64,000 nucleotides of DNA from Chryseobacterium daecheongense (GCA_027920525.1 CP115858.1:2480001-2544000); one strand, 5' to 3'; counted from the stretch's first letter, positions 40,536 to 49,699 are shown. The notes: generated by a model from the letters alone, not told the origin. Made by a program: numbers and translations.

Positions 40536-41543
40536 TTACAAATTCTCTTCAGCCACTCTGTTTTTAAATATTTCAAGAGTATCCGGTAAAGAATCATTTG
40601 ATTTACCTCCTGCTGCGTTGATATGCCCTCCTCCATTGAAATACTTCCTTGAAAACTTATTAACATCAACATCATCTTTACTTCTGAAAGAAATTTTGAT
40701 AAAATCTTCATACAGGTCTTCCATGAAAAATGCAGACATTTTCACTCCGATAATGCTCAATCCATAATTAACAAAACCTTCAGTATCTCCTTTTTGGAAC
40801 CCATATTCCTGAAGTTCTTTTCTTGTTAAGTATAAAACAGCCACTGTACCCTCATTTACCACTTCTATTCTTCCTAATATCAGAGCTAAAAGATGCAGAC
40901 GGGAAACGGTATTGGTATCCCAAGTATTAGATGTAATAACGGAAGGATCAGCTCCTTTTTCAATGAGGTTAGCAATAATACGGTGTGTCGTGGCGCTTGT
41001 TGAGCGGAAACGAAACCCTCCTGTATCAGTCATGATCCCGGTATAAAGACACTCTGCAATATCTTTATTAACCAAATCCTCATCCTCCATTGCTTCAATA
41101 AAATGATAGATCATCTGGGAAGTTGCAGGGATAATGGTATCTGAATATACATAGTCAAACTCTTCAGGCTGCTGATGGTGATCAATGAGAATTTTTTTTG
41201 CGGTAGCTTTTACCAGCCAGTCTCCAAGAATGCCAATTCGTGAAGGTGAATTGAAGTCTAAGCAAAAAATAACATCTGCATCACTAATAAGATCAAATGC
41301 AACCTTTCTTTTATATTCAGCAACGATATTCTTTCTGGCTTCAGGCATCCATTTCAAAAATTTAGGAAAATCATTAGGCACAACCACTTCTGCCATTATG
41401 CCTTTTGCGTGCAAATAATGTTTTAATCCTAAACTGGAACCAATAGCATCTCCATCCGGATTATAATGGGTAAGGATAACTATTTTATTTTCAGGCGTAA
41501 GAAGATTCTTTATTTCTAAAAGTTCAGTAGGTGTAAACATCAT
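40536..41543 (-). CDS. DHH-family phosphoesterase, NrnA-like
   Basis: A 335-residue DHH/DHHA1 phosphoesterase. The motifs THYNPDGDAIGS, CLDFNSPSR, LIDHHQQPEEF and TGIMTDTGGF supply the two-metal site; the C-terminal GGGHINAAGG is the DHHA1 substrate-binding loop. NrnA-type enzymes degrade nanoRNA and dephosphorylate pAp. I start at the ATG at 41543 because a -7 box at 41567-41574 rules out the longer frame beginning at 41597. A second ATG is at 41540. Confidence 0.93.
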   Translation of the reverse strand: MMFTPTELLEIKNLLTPENKIVILTHYNPDGDAIGSSLGLKHYLHAKGIMAEVVVPNDFPKFLKWMPEARKNIVAEYKRKVAFDLISDADVIFCLDFNSPSRIGILGDWLVKATAKKILIDHHQQPEEFDYVYSDTIIPATSQMIYHFIEAMEDEDLVNKDIAECLYTGIMTDTGGFRFRSTSATTHRIIANLIEKGADPSVITSNTWDTNTVSRLHLLALILGRIEVVNEGTVAVLYLTRKELQEYGFQKGDTEGFVNYGLSIIGVKMSAFFMEDLYEDFIKISFRSKDDVDVNKFSRKYFNGGGHINAAGGKSNDSLPDTLEIFKNRVAEENL

Positions 41544-41566
41544 TATGTTCTTTAAATTTGAGTCTC

Positions 41567-41574
41567 CAAAGATA
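41567..41574 (-). promoter_or_regulatory. -7 box of the nrnA-like gene
   Basis: TATCTTTG on the minus strand, 24 bp upstream of the chosen ATG. Confidence 0.6.
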
Positions 41575-41696
41575 GAGCTTTTAAATAAATGAGACATACA
41601 TTAATTTAAATAAGCTGAGGGACCCTATTTATAGTGAACTTTTCTAATATCACCTTCAGAAACGCTTAAATTAATTTCAAAAAAAAACAATATAAA

Positions 41697-41727
41697 TTTG
41701 TAACTTCTAAAAAAATATTTATCTTTG
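41697..41727 (+). promoter_or_regulatory. rpmH promoter
   Basis: TTTG at 41697-41700 and TATCTTTG at 41720-41727 with a 19-bp spacer. Confidence 0.72.
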
Positions 41728-41771
41728 CAACCTGAAAAATAAATAGATAATTACGATTTAAATATATAGTA

Positions 41772-41930
41772 ATGAGTAAAAGAACATTCCAGCCATCAGA
41801 AAGAAAAAGAAGAAACAAACACGGTTTCAGAGAAAGAATGTCAACGCCAAACGGTAGAAGAGTTTTGGCTGCAAGAAGAGCTAAAGGCAGAAAGAGTTTA
41901 ACGATAAGTGCATCTCGCGCTAAGAGATAA
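41772..41930 (+). CDS. rpmH: 50S ribosomal protein L34
   Basis: A 52-residue, highly basic protein: [20 protein letters not shown], then [14 protein letters not shown], the universal L34 sequence. It has the length usual for Bacteroidetes. rnpA and dnaA are not beside it, unlike in many other bacteria. It ends at a hairpin with a T run. Confidence 0.97.
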   Translation: MSKRTFQPSERKRRNKHGFRERMSTPNGRRVLAARRAKGRKSLTISASRAKR

Positions 41931-41954
41931 TCTCGAAATTATCATATACAAATC

Positions 41955-41987
41955 ATGCTTGAAAATAAGTTTTTCAGGCATTTTTTG
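41955..41987 (+). terminator. rpmH terminator
   Basis: ATGCTTGAAAA pairs with TTTTCAGGCAT (one G-U pair), followed by six T. Confidence 0.8.
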
Positions 41988-42087
41988 TTGTTAAAATTTA
42001 CTAAAATTTAGGTTCTTTAAGTTTCTTTTTTCTATTTTTAAAATCTGAAAAGATTTTTTTTAGAAATCGCCCTCTTAAAATTAAATT

Positions 42088-42798
42088 ATGCCACATACAA
42101 ATATCTCAGGAGACAGCATTATAAGTTTACAGCATGCAAAGATTGCTCAAAAAAACTTCACTGTTCTTTCTGACGTTAATCTCAATATTAAAAAAGGAAG
42201 ATTTTGCTATCTTATCGGAAAAACAGGATCAGGAAAAAGCTCACTTTTAAAGACATTGTACGGGCATATTCCATTGGCATCAGGACACGGAGATGTAGTA
42301 GGTTTTGATCTTGCTAAAATGAGAACTTCTGACATCCCTAACCTGAGAAGAAAATTAGGAATTGTTTTCCAGGACTTTCAGTTACTTTCAGACAGAACAG
42401 TGGAAAAGAATTTAAAATTTGTTCTTGAGGCTACAGGATGGAGTGATAAAATCAAAATGGAAGACCGTATCAACGAAGTTCTTGGAAGCGTGAACATGAA
42501 GAGCAAAAAGCATAAAATGCCACATGAACTTTCAGGAGGAGAGCAACAACGTATAGCTATTGCAAGAGCTTTATTAAATCATCCGGATCTTATTCTTGCG
42601 GATGAGCCTACCGGAAACCTTGATCCGGAAACGTCTAATGAAATCATGACTTTACTTAAGCAGGTTGCTTTAGAAAACGGAGCTGCAGTAGTGATGGCTA
42701 CTCACGATTATCATATGATCCAAAACTTCCCTGGTGAAGCGATCAGATGTGAAGATGGAAAGGTATCCGTACTTGATACTACGGAATTATTCGAATAA
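42088..42798 (+). CDS. ftsE: Cell-division ATP-binding protein FtsE
   Basis: A 236-residue ABC ATPase. Walker A GKTGSGKSSLLK, Q-loop VFQDFQLL, signature LSGGEQQRIA and Walker B LILADEPTGNLD are all intact, with the H-loop in ATHDY. The block GIVFQDFQLLSDRTVEKNL is typical of FtsE and LolD. FtsE with the membrane protein FtsX links the divisome to peptidoglycan hydrolases. ftsX is not adjacent here, so assignment over LolD rests on the overall sequence. Confidence 0.88.
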   Translation: MPHTNISGDSIISLQHAKIAQKNFTVLSDVNLNIKKGRFCYLIGKTGSGKSSLLKTLYGHIPLASGHGDVVGFDLAKMRTSDIPNLRRKLGIVFQDFQLLSDRTVEKNLKFVLEATGWSDKIKMEDRINEVLGSVNMKSKKHKMPHELSGGEQQRIAIARALLNHPDLILADEPTGNLDPETSNEIMTLLKQVALENGAAVVMATHDYHMIQNFPGEAIRCEDGKVSVLDTTELFE

Positions 42799-42801
42799 TT
42801 T

Positions 42802-43497
42802 TCATTTACTAAAAACATGAAACTCTTTAGTGAGTTCTAAATATTGGTCCGAGTATTTTCTCGGACTTTTTTCTATCACCAATTCAGAGTCTTCGGCCTC
42901 ACCTTCCCTTATTGAAAATTCCAATATCAGTCTTTTAACTTTTGAATGTTCAATTCCTTTGATCTGAATTCTTCTGAACAAAAACAAATGATATTCTTTT
43001 GCAAGACCAATAAAATCCACTCCCACCTCAACAGGAATGATCACCGAAAAAACACCCTTTTCAGACAACAACGACGGAATTCTGGAGATTAGTTCTCTGA
43101 AATTCAACTCAATTGTCTGCCTGGCAATTTTATCTTTACCGGAATCAGACTCTTCAAAATACGGAGGATTGGAAACAATAAGATCAAATGTATCTTTTGA
43201 TTCAAAAGTTTTAAAATCCTGATGAATATTTTTCAATCTTTCACTGAAAACCGAATTCCGGAAATTCTTCCGGGTTAATTCAACAGCACCAATCTGAATA
43301 TCCAACCCTAAAAACACAGCATTAAGATTCCTTTGAGCAAGCATTAAAGATATCAAGCCTGTACCGGTTCCTACCTCAAGAACTTTGGCTGCCCGATCGA
43401 CACTAGCTAAAGCACCTAACAAAACACCATCAGTCCCTACACGAAAAACATCCGGGGATTGCTGAATATCAAACTGCTTAAACTTAAAAGGTTTCAC
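42802..43497 (-). CDS. tRNA1(Val) (adenine-37-N6)-methyltransferase
   Basis: A 231-residue methyltransferase of the TrmN6/YfiC type. Motif I is VLEVGTGTGLISLMLAQ near residues 39-55 and the amino-methylation motif IV is SNPPYFEES. It makes m6A37 in tRNA-Val. The start is a GTG whose G is shared with the TAG stop of the kinase gene, so it is translationally coupled to it. It converges on ftsE with only 3 bp between. Confidence 0.93.
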   Translation of the reverse strand: MKPFKFKQFDIQQSPDVFRVGTDGVLLGALASVDRAAKVLEVGTGTGLISLMLAQRNLNAVFLGLDIQIGAVELTRKNFRNSVFSERLKNIHQDFKTFESKDTFDLIVSNPPYFEESDSGKDKIARQTIELNFRELISRIPSLLSEKGVFSVIIPVEVGVDFIGLAKEYHLFLFRRIQIKGIEHSKVKRLILEFSIREGEAEDSELVIEKSPRKYSDQYLELTKEFHVFSK

Positions 43498-44951
43498 TAT
43501 AGATTGGTCGGTAGTGTTATAGTAAATGTGGAGCCTTTATCAACTTCTGATTTTACAGAAATTTCACCTTTATAATCTTCCACCATTTTTCTTACCATGG
43601 AGAGGCCTAATCCCATCCCACTGTTTTTGGACGTGAAATTAGGTTCAAAAATCCTTTCATACATATTATCCGGAATACCTACTCCGTTATCCTGCACAGA
43701 GATCATTACTCTTCTTTGATGCTGCTCTATATCAACATTGATAATTAATTTTCTATCTTCGCTCTGAGCCTGCTTCGCATTGGTAACAAGGTTGGTAATA
43801 ATCCTGGAAAGATAGATCCTGTCCATGTTGATCATGATATTTGCCTTGTTGGTATGAACGAAAACACTGTCATCACTGAAAACACGTAGAATATCAGCAA
43901 CCTCCGCATTCAGGTTGATGGTCTCATTATTTTTTTCGGGAAGCTTCGCAAATTCTGAAAAAGCAGAGGCTACGGTAGCAATCAAATCGATCTGATCAAC
44001 CATCGTTTTACTCATCATTTTCACCCTTTCCGTCACATTAGGATCCTGAGGATCAAACTTCCTTTCAAAATTCTGGATGGTAAGCTTCATCGGAGTCAAA
44101 GGATTTTTTACTTCATGGGCTACTTGTTTCGCCATTTCTCTCCACGCTTCCTCTGATGCTTTGAACCTAAGCCTTTCTTTTTGATCCTGAATCTGAAGTA
44201 TCATTCTGTTATAAGCTCTTGCCAAAGCATTTAGCTCATCATTTTTATAATATCTGATAGGACGCATCTCATTCTCAAAAAGAGTAATACGCGTAATCAT
44301 ATCAGAGAATTTCGTAATATTTTTAGCCAAACTGTTTGAGGTTACCCAACTAATCCAGATACTGAATATAATAAGAAAGAAATCAACCAAAAGGATATAT
44401 TTAACATATTGGTGAAGCACTTCCAGATAAGCGGATTCATTATGATATAAAGGAATATATACAATTCCTATAGGCTCCAGAACATTATTTTTTAGGATCA
44501 TATAAGAGGATGTGAATACCGCATCCTTTGCCTGATCATATCCTTTAATATCCACTCTGGCATCGGTCGCCAGGATTCGATTAACAATATCTACGGGAAT
44601 TGATTTTTGAGATACTAACCCCTGATCTCTGTTGGAAAGAAGATAATGTCCTTTCAAATCATAAATCACAATATCATGCTGATTGATATCTGCAATTTCA
44701 AAAATTTTATTTCCTAAAACCTGAGGGAGATCTTTAGTTTCGAGTACCGTACTGCTTACTTCATAATCCAGAAAGCGCATTACAGCACTGGTTTTCTCCT
44801 GCATGTCAATTTTGCTTTGTTGCAAAGAATGGTTTCTCAAAACAAAGTAAGGAACGAGGGATGAAGCAACAACACTTAAAAGACATACCAGCAAGAAACC
44901 GAAAAACACTCGATTCCTCAAGCTATATCCTTTGTACTTATTAATTGCCAT
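43497..44951 (-). CDS. NtrY-like sensor histidine kinase
   Basis: A 484-residue membrane kinase. TM1 lies at about 15-38 and TM2 at 183-205, bracketing a periplasmic sensor domain of about 145 residues. A HAMP region follows, then the H box with phospho-acceptor His279 (QVAHEVKNPLTPMKL), and the ATPase domain with NLVTNAKQA, DNGVGIPD and GMGLGLSMV. No response regulator gene is nearby, so the partner is elsewhere. It overlaps ribE by 11 bp and shares a base with the methyltransferase start. Confidence 0.93.
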   Translation of the reverse strand: MAINKYKGYSLRNRVFFGFLLVCLLSVVASSLVPYFVLRNHSLQQSKIDMQEKTSAVMRFLDYEVSSTVLETKDLPQVLGNKIFEIADINQHDIVIYDLKGHYLLSNRDQGLVSQKSIPVDIVNRILATDARVDIKGYDQAKDAVFTSSYMILKNNVLEPIGIVYIPLYHNESAYLEVLHQYVKYILLVDFFLIIFSIWISWVTSNSLAKNITKFSDMITRITLFENEMRPIRYYKNDELNALARAYNRMILQIQDQKERLRFKASEEAWREMAKQVAHEVKNPLTPMKLTIQNFERKFDPQDPNVTERVKMMSKTMVDQIDLIATVASAFSEFAKLPEKNNETINLNAEVADILRVFSDDSVFVHTNKANIMINMDRIYLSRIITNLVTNAKQAQSEDRKLIINVDIEQHQRRVMISVQDNGVGIPDNMYERIFEPNFTSKNSGMGLGLSMVRKMVEDYKGEISVKSEVDKGSTFTITLPTNL

Positions 44952-45537
44952 TCTGTTTTTTAATTAACCTAGCAATATACTTACCAATTATGTCAAATTC
45001 AAGATTAACTTTATCACCTATTTTTAAATATTGCATATTCGTAAACTCCCAGGTATATGGAATAATTGCGACAGAAAATTGGAAATCCTCACTTTTAGCA
45101 ACGGTAAGACTTATTCCATTCATAGTAATTGATCCCTGAGGTACTGTTACAAAATCACCGTCATTATCATATTTTACTGTAATGAAATAGCTCCCGTCTT
45201 TATTTTCGATTCCTACAACCTCACCTGTCTTGTCCACATGTCCCTGTACAATATGCCCATCCAGTCTGCCATCCATCTTCATACAACGTTCAAGATTTAC
45301 TACTGTTCCCACTTCCCATTTTCCAAGATTAGTCTTTTCCAGAGTCTCATTAATTGCTGTTACAACATATTGGTCATTCTTAATCTCCACAACCGTCAAA
45401 CAACATCCGTTATGTGCAAGACTTTGATCTATTTTTAACTCATTGGTAAAAGGGCAGGTTAATGTAAAGTCGATATTACTTCCTTTTTCTTCAATTTTCT
45501 CAATAACTCCAACTGCTTCAATAATTCCTGTGAACAT
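44941..45537 (-). CDS. ribE: Riboflavin synthase alpha subunit
   Basis: A 198-residue enzyme made of two lumazine-binding repeats. It begins MFTGIIEAVGVIE, the family's standard N terminus, with GCCLTVV in the first repeat and NGISLTVA in the second. It forms riboflavin from two 6,7-dimethyl-8-ribityllumazine. I reject the longer frame starting at 45585 because a -7 box at 45573-45580 lies in it. ribE leads an operon with the kinase and the methyltransferase. Confidence 0.95.
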   Translation of the reverse strand: MFTGIIEAVGVIEKIEEKGSNIDFTLTCPFTNELKIDQSLAHNGCCLTVVEIKNDQYVVTAINETLEKTNLGKWEVGTVVNLERCMKMDGRLDGHIVQGHVDKTGEVVGIENKDGSYFITVKYDNDGDFVTVPQGSITMNGISLTVAKSEDFQFSVAIIPYTWEFTNMQYLKIGDKVNLEFDIIGKYIARLIKKQNGN

Positions 45538-45572
45538 ATTATTTTTTGCTAAATTTGTAAAATTATAATCTT

Positions 45573-45580
45573 CAAAGATA
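45573..45580 (-). promoter_or_regulatory. -7 box of ribE
   Basis: TATCTTTG on the minus strand, 35 bp upstream of the ATG at 45537. No long structured leader is visible, so no FMN riboswitch. Confidence 0.6.
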
Positions 45581-45586
45581 ATCAAA

Positions 45587-46678
45587 ATGAGTCCAAAAAA
45601 CTATAGAGTACGAGTAGGAATTTCAATAGGTGATTTCAATGGCATCGGCCCTGAGATCATTATGAAGTCTTTGAAAGACAAAACGATCACAGATTTTTTC
45701 ACTCCTGTAATCTTCGGATCCGGGAAATTATTTACCTATCAGAAGAATATTTTCAAACTGAATCTTAATTTCAATTATATCAATGAAGCCTCTCAGGCTC
45801 AGACGGGAAAACTGAATATGGTCAATCTTGCCAAGGAAAATTCTAATGTAGAGTTGGGAACTCCTACCGAAGAATCCACCCAAATGGCAATATCCTCTCT
45901 GGAGGCTGCTACAGAAGCTTTAATCAAAGGAGACATTGACGTACTTGTTACCGCGCCTATCAATAAGGATGAAATGATGAAACTAGGCTTTAAACATGCT
46001 GGACATACTGGATATTTTGAAGAAAAATTCAATAAAAAAGGCTTAATGTTTTTAGTAACGGATGATTTAAAAGTAGCCGTTTCTACGCATCATATTCCTT
46101 TAGCTAAGGTGGCCGAAAGTATTTCGAAAGAAAAAATCAAAAAACAGATCAAAGCCTTAAACCAAACTTTAATTGAAGATTTCTGTATTCAAAAACCCAA
46201 AATTGCCGTATTAGGACTGAATCCCCATTCCGGAGACGGAGGAGTAATTGGTAGCGAGGAAATAGAGATTATCGGACCAGCCATCAAAGAACTTTCAGAC
46301 AATGGAGTTTTAGCTTTCGGACCATTTCCTGCGGACAGTTTTTTCCAACCCAATAAATATAAAAACTTCGATGCCGTTTTAGCAATGTACCATGATCAGG
46401 GCCTTGCTCCTTTCAAAACACTGGCTTATGAAGAAGGTGTAAATTATACTGCAGGACTACCTTTTATCAGAACTTCTCCCGACCATGGAGTCGCTTATGA
46501 TATTGCAGGAAAAAATATCGCCGATGAACAGAGTTTTACAGAAGCTATTTTTACAGCTATTAAAATTTTTAAGAACAGAAGCGAATATAACGATCTCATG
46601 AGCAATAGGATGCAGCCAAGAAAAATGGCTGTAGATAATGGAATAGATGAAGATCTTCCTGATGAAAATGAAGCATAA
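45587..46678 (+). CDS. pdxA: 4-hydroxythreonine-4-phosphate dehydrogenase
   Basis: A 363-residue PdxA. Motifs seen: GISIGDFNGIGPEI at the start, HAGHTGYFEEKF, STHHIPLAKV with its metal His pair, and YHDQGLAPFKTLAYEEGV with the third metal His. It oxidises 4-phosphohydroxy-threonine in pyridoxal-phosphate synthesis. Length is about 30 residues above E. coli PdxA, with a charged C-terminal tail. It is divergent from ribE. Confidence 0.95.
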   Translation: MSPKNYRVRVGISIGDFNGIGPEIIMKSLKDKTITDFFTPVIFGSGKLFTYQKNIFKLNLNFNYINEASQAQTGKLNMVNLAKENSNVELGTPTEESTQMAISSLEAATEALIKGDIDVLVTAPINKDEMMKLGFKHAGHTGYFEEKFNKKGLMFLVTDDLKVAVSTHHIPLAKVAESISKEKIKKQIKALNQTLIEDFCIQKPKIAVLGLNPHSGDGGVIGSEEIEIIGPAIKELSDNGVLAFGPFPADSFFQPNKYKNFDAVLAMYHDQGLAPFKTLAYEEGVNYTAGLPFIRTSPDHGVAYDIAGKNIADEQSFTEAIFTAIKIFKNRSEYNDLMSNRMQPRKMAVDNGIDEDLPDENEA

Positions 46679-46719
46679 CTCTTCCAAACACATTTAAAAT
46701 TAATTTGTTTGATATTTTA

Positions 46720-46750
46720 TTTGTAATTATAAAAAAAATGCATATTTTTG
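46720..46750 (+). promoter_or_regulatory. Promoter of DUF177-rpmF
   Basis: TTTG at 46720-46723 and TATTTTTG at 46743-46750 with a 19-bp spacer. An ATG at 46748 overlaps the box and is excluded as a start. Confidence 0.65.
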
Positions 46751-46762
46751 CACACTCATTTT

Positions 46763-47293
46763 ATGGACAAGTTAAGAAACTATGACGTAAGCTTTTCCGG
46801 ATTAAAAAACGGCAAGCATCAGTTCAAATTTGAGATAGACCAATCGTTCTTTCAATTATTTGACACTGAACAGGAATTTACAAATCCTAGAATAACAGTA
46901 GATGTTCTTTTGGAAAAGCATACTACTTTTTTAGAGTTTGAAATAAAAATTGATGGAACCGTAGAATTGGTTTGCGATATTACAAGCGCCGATTTTGACC
47001 ATCAGATTGAAAATGAAATTAAAGTCCTGGTCAAGTTTGGAGAAGAATATGATGATAGTGACGAAAACGTTATTACTATTCCAAGCTCGGACCACGCTTT
47101 CAATGTAGCACAGTTGATTTACGAAAATGTAGTACTTTCCATACCTATGAAAAAAGTATCTCCTGACGTAAGTGATGAAGATTTAAAAATTTTGGACCAG
47201 TTCAGTCCTAAAGATATTGAAGAAAAGGAAGAGGAAGAACATGAGAGTGACCCAAGATGGGAAGCTTTAAAAAAATTAAAAGATAAAAATTAA
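46763..47293 (+). CDS. DUF177 (YceD-family) protein
   Basis: A 176-residue acidic protein. DUF177 features are the N-terminal beta region (YDVSFSGLKNGKHQFKFEID), the ELVCDITSADFDHQIEN segment (normally CxR(C)L in Proteobacteria) and the tail SDPRWEALKKLKDKN. YceD homologues are nearly always next to rpmF and are required in 23S rRNA metabolism in plants and E. coli. Here rpmF follows 70 bp downstream. The second metal-like cysteine of the CxxC pair is missing; only one Cys is visible. Confidence 0.9.
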   Translation: MDKLRNYDVSFSGLKNGKHQFKFEIDQSFFQLFDTEQEFTNPRITVDVLLEKHTTFLEFEIKIDGTVELVCDITSADFDHQIENEIKVLVKFGEEYDDSDENVITIPSSDHAFNVAQLIYENVVLSIPMKKVSPDVSDEDLKILDQFSPKDIEEKEEEEHESDPRWEALKKLKDKN

Positions 47294-47307
47294 AATAATT
47301 TAAATAT

Positions 47308-47333
47308 GATGAGATGATGAAAAAAATCTCATC
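47308..47333 (+). promoter_or_regulatory. Hairpin in the rpmF leader
   Basis: GATGAGAT (47308-47315) pairs with ATCTCATC (47326-47333) around a ten-base A-rich loop, then GCTCATC. There is no T run, so it is not a terminator; it lies 30 bp before the rpmF ATG. Confidence 0.5.
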
Positions 47334-47362
47334 GCTCATCAAATTAAAAAAGTTATTACACA

Positions 47363-47566
47363 ATGGCACATCCAAAGAGAAGACAATCGTCCACAAGAAG
47401 AGATAAGAGAAGAACTCACTACAAAGCAGTAGTTCCTCAATTAGCGAAAGATGCAACTACAGGTGAACACCACCTTTACCACAGAGCTCACTGGCATGAA
47501 GGAAAACTTTACTATAGAGGTAAAGTAGTACTAGAGAAAACAGTGGAAACTACTGAAGAAAACTAA
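47363..47566 (+). CDS. rpmF: 50S ribosomal protein L32
   Basis: A 67-residue protein beginning [20 protein letters not shown], the L32 signature. The zinc-binding cysteines found in some L32 proteins are absent, as in many Bacteroidetes. It follows the DUF177 gene, the usual pairing, and ends at a strong terminator. Confidence 0.97.
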   Translation: MAHPKRRQSSTRRDKRRTHYKAVVPQLAKDATTGEHHLYHRAHWHEGKLYYRGKVVLEKTVETTEEN

Positions 47567-47599
47567 GAGGTAAATTTAAAAAAACCTCATTTTAATACA

Positions 47600-47637
47600 A
47601 AAATCGCCCAATTTCATCAAAATTGGGCGATTTTTTG
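47600..47637 (+). terminator. rpmF terminator
   Basis: AAAATCGCCCAATTT and AAATTGGGCGATTTT form a perfect 15-bp stem around CATCA, then T. Confidence 0.88.
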
Positions 47638-47666
47638 TTGTTTTTTATGTTTTTTTGGTATCTTTG
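47638..47666 (+). promoter_or_regulatory. accB promoter
   Basis: TTG at 47638-47640 and TATCTTTG at 47659-47666 with an 18-bp spacer. The -33 abuts the T run of the rpmF terminator. Confidence 0.68.
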
Positions 47667-47689
47667 GCTCAAAATCAAATATCAAATTT

Positions 47690-48169
47690 ATGGACATTAA
47701 AGACATACAAAATCTTATCAAGTTTGTATCTAAAGCCGAAGTTTCAGAGGTTAAATACAAGACTAAAGATTTCGAAATCACTATTAAAACTCCATTAGCA
47801 GGAAGCGAAGTAAACTATGCACAACCAGCAGTTTACCACACTGCTCCTCAGCAAGTAGCAGCTCCTGTACAAACTCCAGCTGCCACTACTCCAACTGAAA
47901 AAGTAGAAGCAGCTTCTGATGACAGCAAGTATTTAACTATTAAGTCTCCAATGATTGGTACCTTCTACAGAAAGCCATCTCCAGATAAAGACGTTTTTGT
48001 AAATGTAGGTGATGAAGTTTCCAACGGAAAAATCGTTTGTGTAATTGAAGCAATGAAATTATTCAATCAGATAGAATCTGAGATCAGCGGTAAAATCGTT
48101 AAGATATTGGTAGACGATGCTACTCCTGTAGAGTACGACCAACCTTTATTCCTAGTAGATCCATCTTAA
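47690..48169 (+). CDS. accB: Biotin carboxyl carrier protein of acetyl-CoA carboxylase
   Basis: A 159-residue BCCP. The N-terminal 45 residues bind the complex, then an Ala/Pro/Thr-rich linker (about 45-75), then the biotinyl domain with the biotin Lys in CVIEAMKLFNQIES. It carries carboxyl-biotin between AccC and AccAD in the first step of fatty-acid synthesis. It precedes accC on the same strand. Confidence 0.96.
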   Translation: MDIKDIQNLIKFVSKAEVSEVKYKTKDFEITIKTPLAGSEVNYAQPAVYHTAPQQVAAPVQTPAATTPTEKVEAASDDSKYLTIKSPMIGTFYRKPSPDKDVFVNVGDEVSNGKIVCVIEAMKLFNQIESEISGKIVKILVDDATPVEYDQPLFLVDPS

Positions 48170-48171
48170 TT

Positions 48172-48257
48172 TAGAAGTTAGATGTTAGACATTGGATGTT
48201 AGATTAAATTCTACATTAAAATAACATTATCTAATTTTCAAATTATCTAATTTTCAA
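48172..48257 (+). repeat. Short direct repeats between accB and accC
   Basis: Two families of direct repeat lie in the gap. TTAGA-type units recur at 48172-48204 (TTAGATGTTAGA, then GATGTTAGA), and ATTATCTAATTTTCAA occurs twice in perfect tandem at 48226-48257. Similar AT-rich TCTAACATCTAA sequence occurs before aspS. No coding sense. Confidence 0.7.
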
Positions 48258-48267
48258 ATTGAAGAAG

Positions 48268-49623
48268 ATGTTCAAAAAAATATTAATAGCCAACCGTGGC
48301 GAGATTGCAATGCGTATTCTTCGTACTTGCAAAGAAATGGGGATCAAAACCGTTGCAGTTTACTCTACTGCAGATAAAGACAGTCTTCACGTAAGATTTG
48401 CCGATGAAGCAGTTTGTATTGGTCCTGCAATGAGCAAAGACTCATACCTTAAAATTCCAAATATCATTGCTGCTGCAGAAATTACTAATGCAGATGCTAT
48501 TCACCCTGGTTATGGATTCCTATCTGAAAATGCGAATTTTTCAAGAATCTGTCAGAAAAATGGGATAAAGTTTATTGGTGCTTCCCCAGAACAAATTGAG
48601 AAAATGGGTGACAAAGCGAACGCCAAAGCAACCATGAAGGCTGCAGGTGTGCCATGTGTTCCAGGTTCTGACGGTCTTATTGAATCATACGAGCATGCAG
48701 TGAAAGTTGCTGAAGAGACAGGATATCCTGTAATGATCAAAGCAACTGCCGGTGGAGGTGGAAAAGGAATGAGAGCTGTCTGGAAAGCAGAAGATCTTAA
48801 GGAGCATTGGGATTCTGCCATTCAGGAGGCTGTAGCCGCTTTTGGAAACGGAGGTATGTACATGGAAAAATTAATTGAAGAGCCTAGACATATCGAAATT
48901 CAGGTTGCCGGAGATCAATATGGTAAAGCCTGTCACCTTTCTGAAAGAGACTGTTCCGTACAAAGAAGAAATCAAAAACTGACAGAAGAAACTCCTTCTC
49001 CGTTTATGACCGATGAACTTCGTGAGAAAATGGGGGCAGCAGCAGTAAAAGCAGCTGAATTCATTGGTTACGAAGGTGTGGGAACAATCGAATTCCTGGT
49101 GGACAAACACAGAAATTTCTATTTCATGGAAATGAACACAAGGATTCAGGTAGAACACCCTATTACCGAGCAGGTAATTGATTATGATTTGATCAGGGAG
49201 CAAATCCTGTTAGCTGCAGGAACTCCAATATCAGGAATCAATTATTACCCGAAATTACATTCAATTGAATGTAGAATTAATGCTGAAGATCCATATGCTG
49301 ACTTCAGACCTTCTCCAGGAAAAATAACAGGATTAAATATCCCTGGGGGACATGGAATCAGAGTAGACACTCATGTTTACTCAGGATATACGATCCCTTC
49401 TAATTACGACTCTATGATTGCAAAGCTAATTACTACGGCTCAAACCCGTGAAGAAGCAATTGCTAAAATGAGACGTGCATTGGAAGAGTTTTATATTGAA
49501 GGAGTAAAAACAACGATTCCTTTCCACAGACAATTAATGGATGACGAAAATTATCTTGCAGGAAACTACACTACAAAGTTCATGGAAGACTTTGTAATGG
49601 ATAGAAAATATGATAATCATTAA
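48268..49623 (+). CDS. accC: Acetyl-CoA carboxylase biotin carboxylase
   Basis: A 451-residue ATP-grasp enzyme. It begins [18 protein letters not shown] use this ATG and not the TTG at 48259. The ATP loop is [14 protein letters not shown] near residues 158-171, and [14 protein letters not shown] carries the metal and bicarbonate site. It carboxylates biotin on AccB. accA is at 59722; accD is not in the window. Confidence 0.96.
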   Translation: MFKKILIANRGEIAMRILRTCKEMGIKTVAVYSTADKDSLHVRFADEAVCIGPAMSKDSYLKIPNIIAAAEITNADAIHPGYGFLSENANFSRICQKNGIKFIGASPEQIEKMGDKANAKATMKAAGVPCVPGSDGLIESYEHAVKVAEETGYPVMIKATAGGGGKGMRAVWKAEDLKEHWDSAIQEAVAAFGNGGMYMEKLIEEPRHIEIQVAGDQYGKACHLSERDCSVQRRNQKLTEETPSPFMTDELREKMGAAAVKAAEFIGYEGVGTIEFLVDKHRNFYFMEMNTRIQVEHPITEQVIDYDLIREQILLAAGTPISGINYYPKLHSIECRINAEDPYADFRPSPGKITGLNIPGGHGIRVDTHVYSGYTIPSNYDSMIAKLITTAQTREEAIAKMRRALEEFYIEGVKTTIPFHRQLMDDENYLAGNYTTKFMEDFVMDRKYDNH

Positions 49624-49647
49624 GATTATTTAATATAAAAAACAGAA

Positions 49648-49672
49648 ACTGCCTCAAATCGGGGCAGTTTTT
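49648..49672 (+). terminator. accC terminator
   Basis: AACTGCC pairs with GGCAGTT, followed by six T. Confidence 0.8.
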
Positions 49673-49699
49673 TATTGATACCTTATCATATTAAATTAT

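Noticed and set aside
41544..41597. Longer start for the DHH phosphoesterase
   Set aside because: The -7 box TATCTTTG at 41567-41574 lies inside this extension, so it cannot be part of the transcript from that promoter.
45538..45572. FMN riboswitch before ribE
   Set aside because: The leader is only about 35 nt, far too short for the RFN element, and shows no conserved core.
45538..45585. Longer N terminus for riboflavin synthase
   Set aside because: The family starts MFTGI, and a promoter box lies within the extension.
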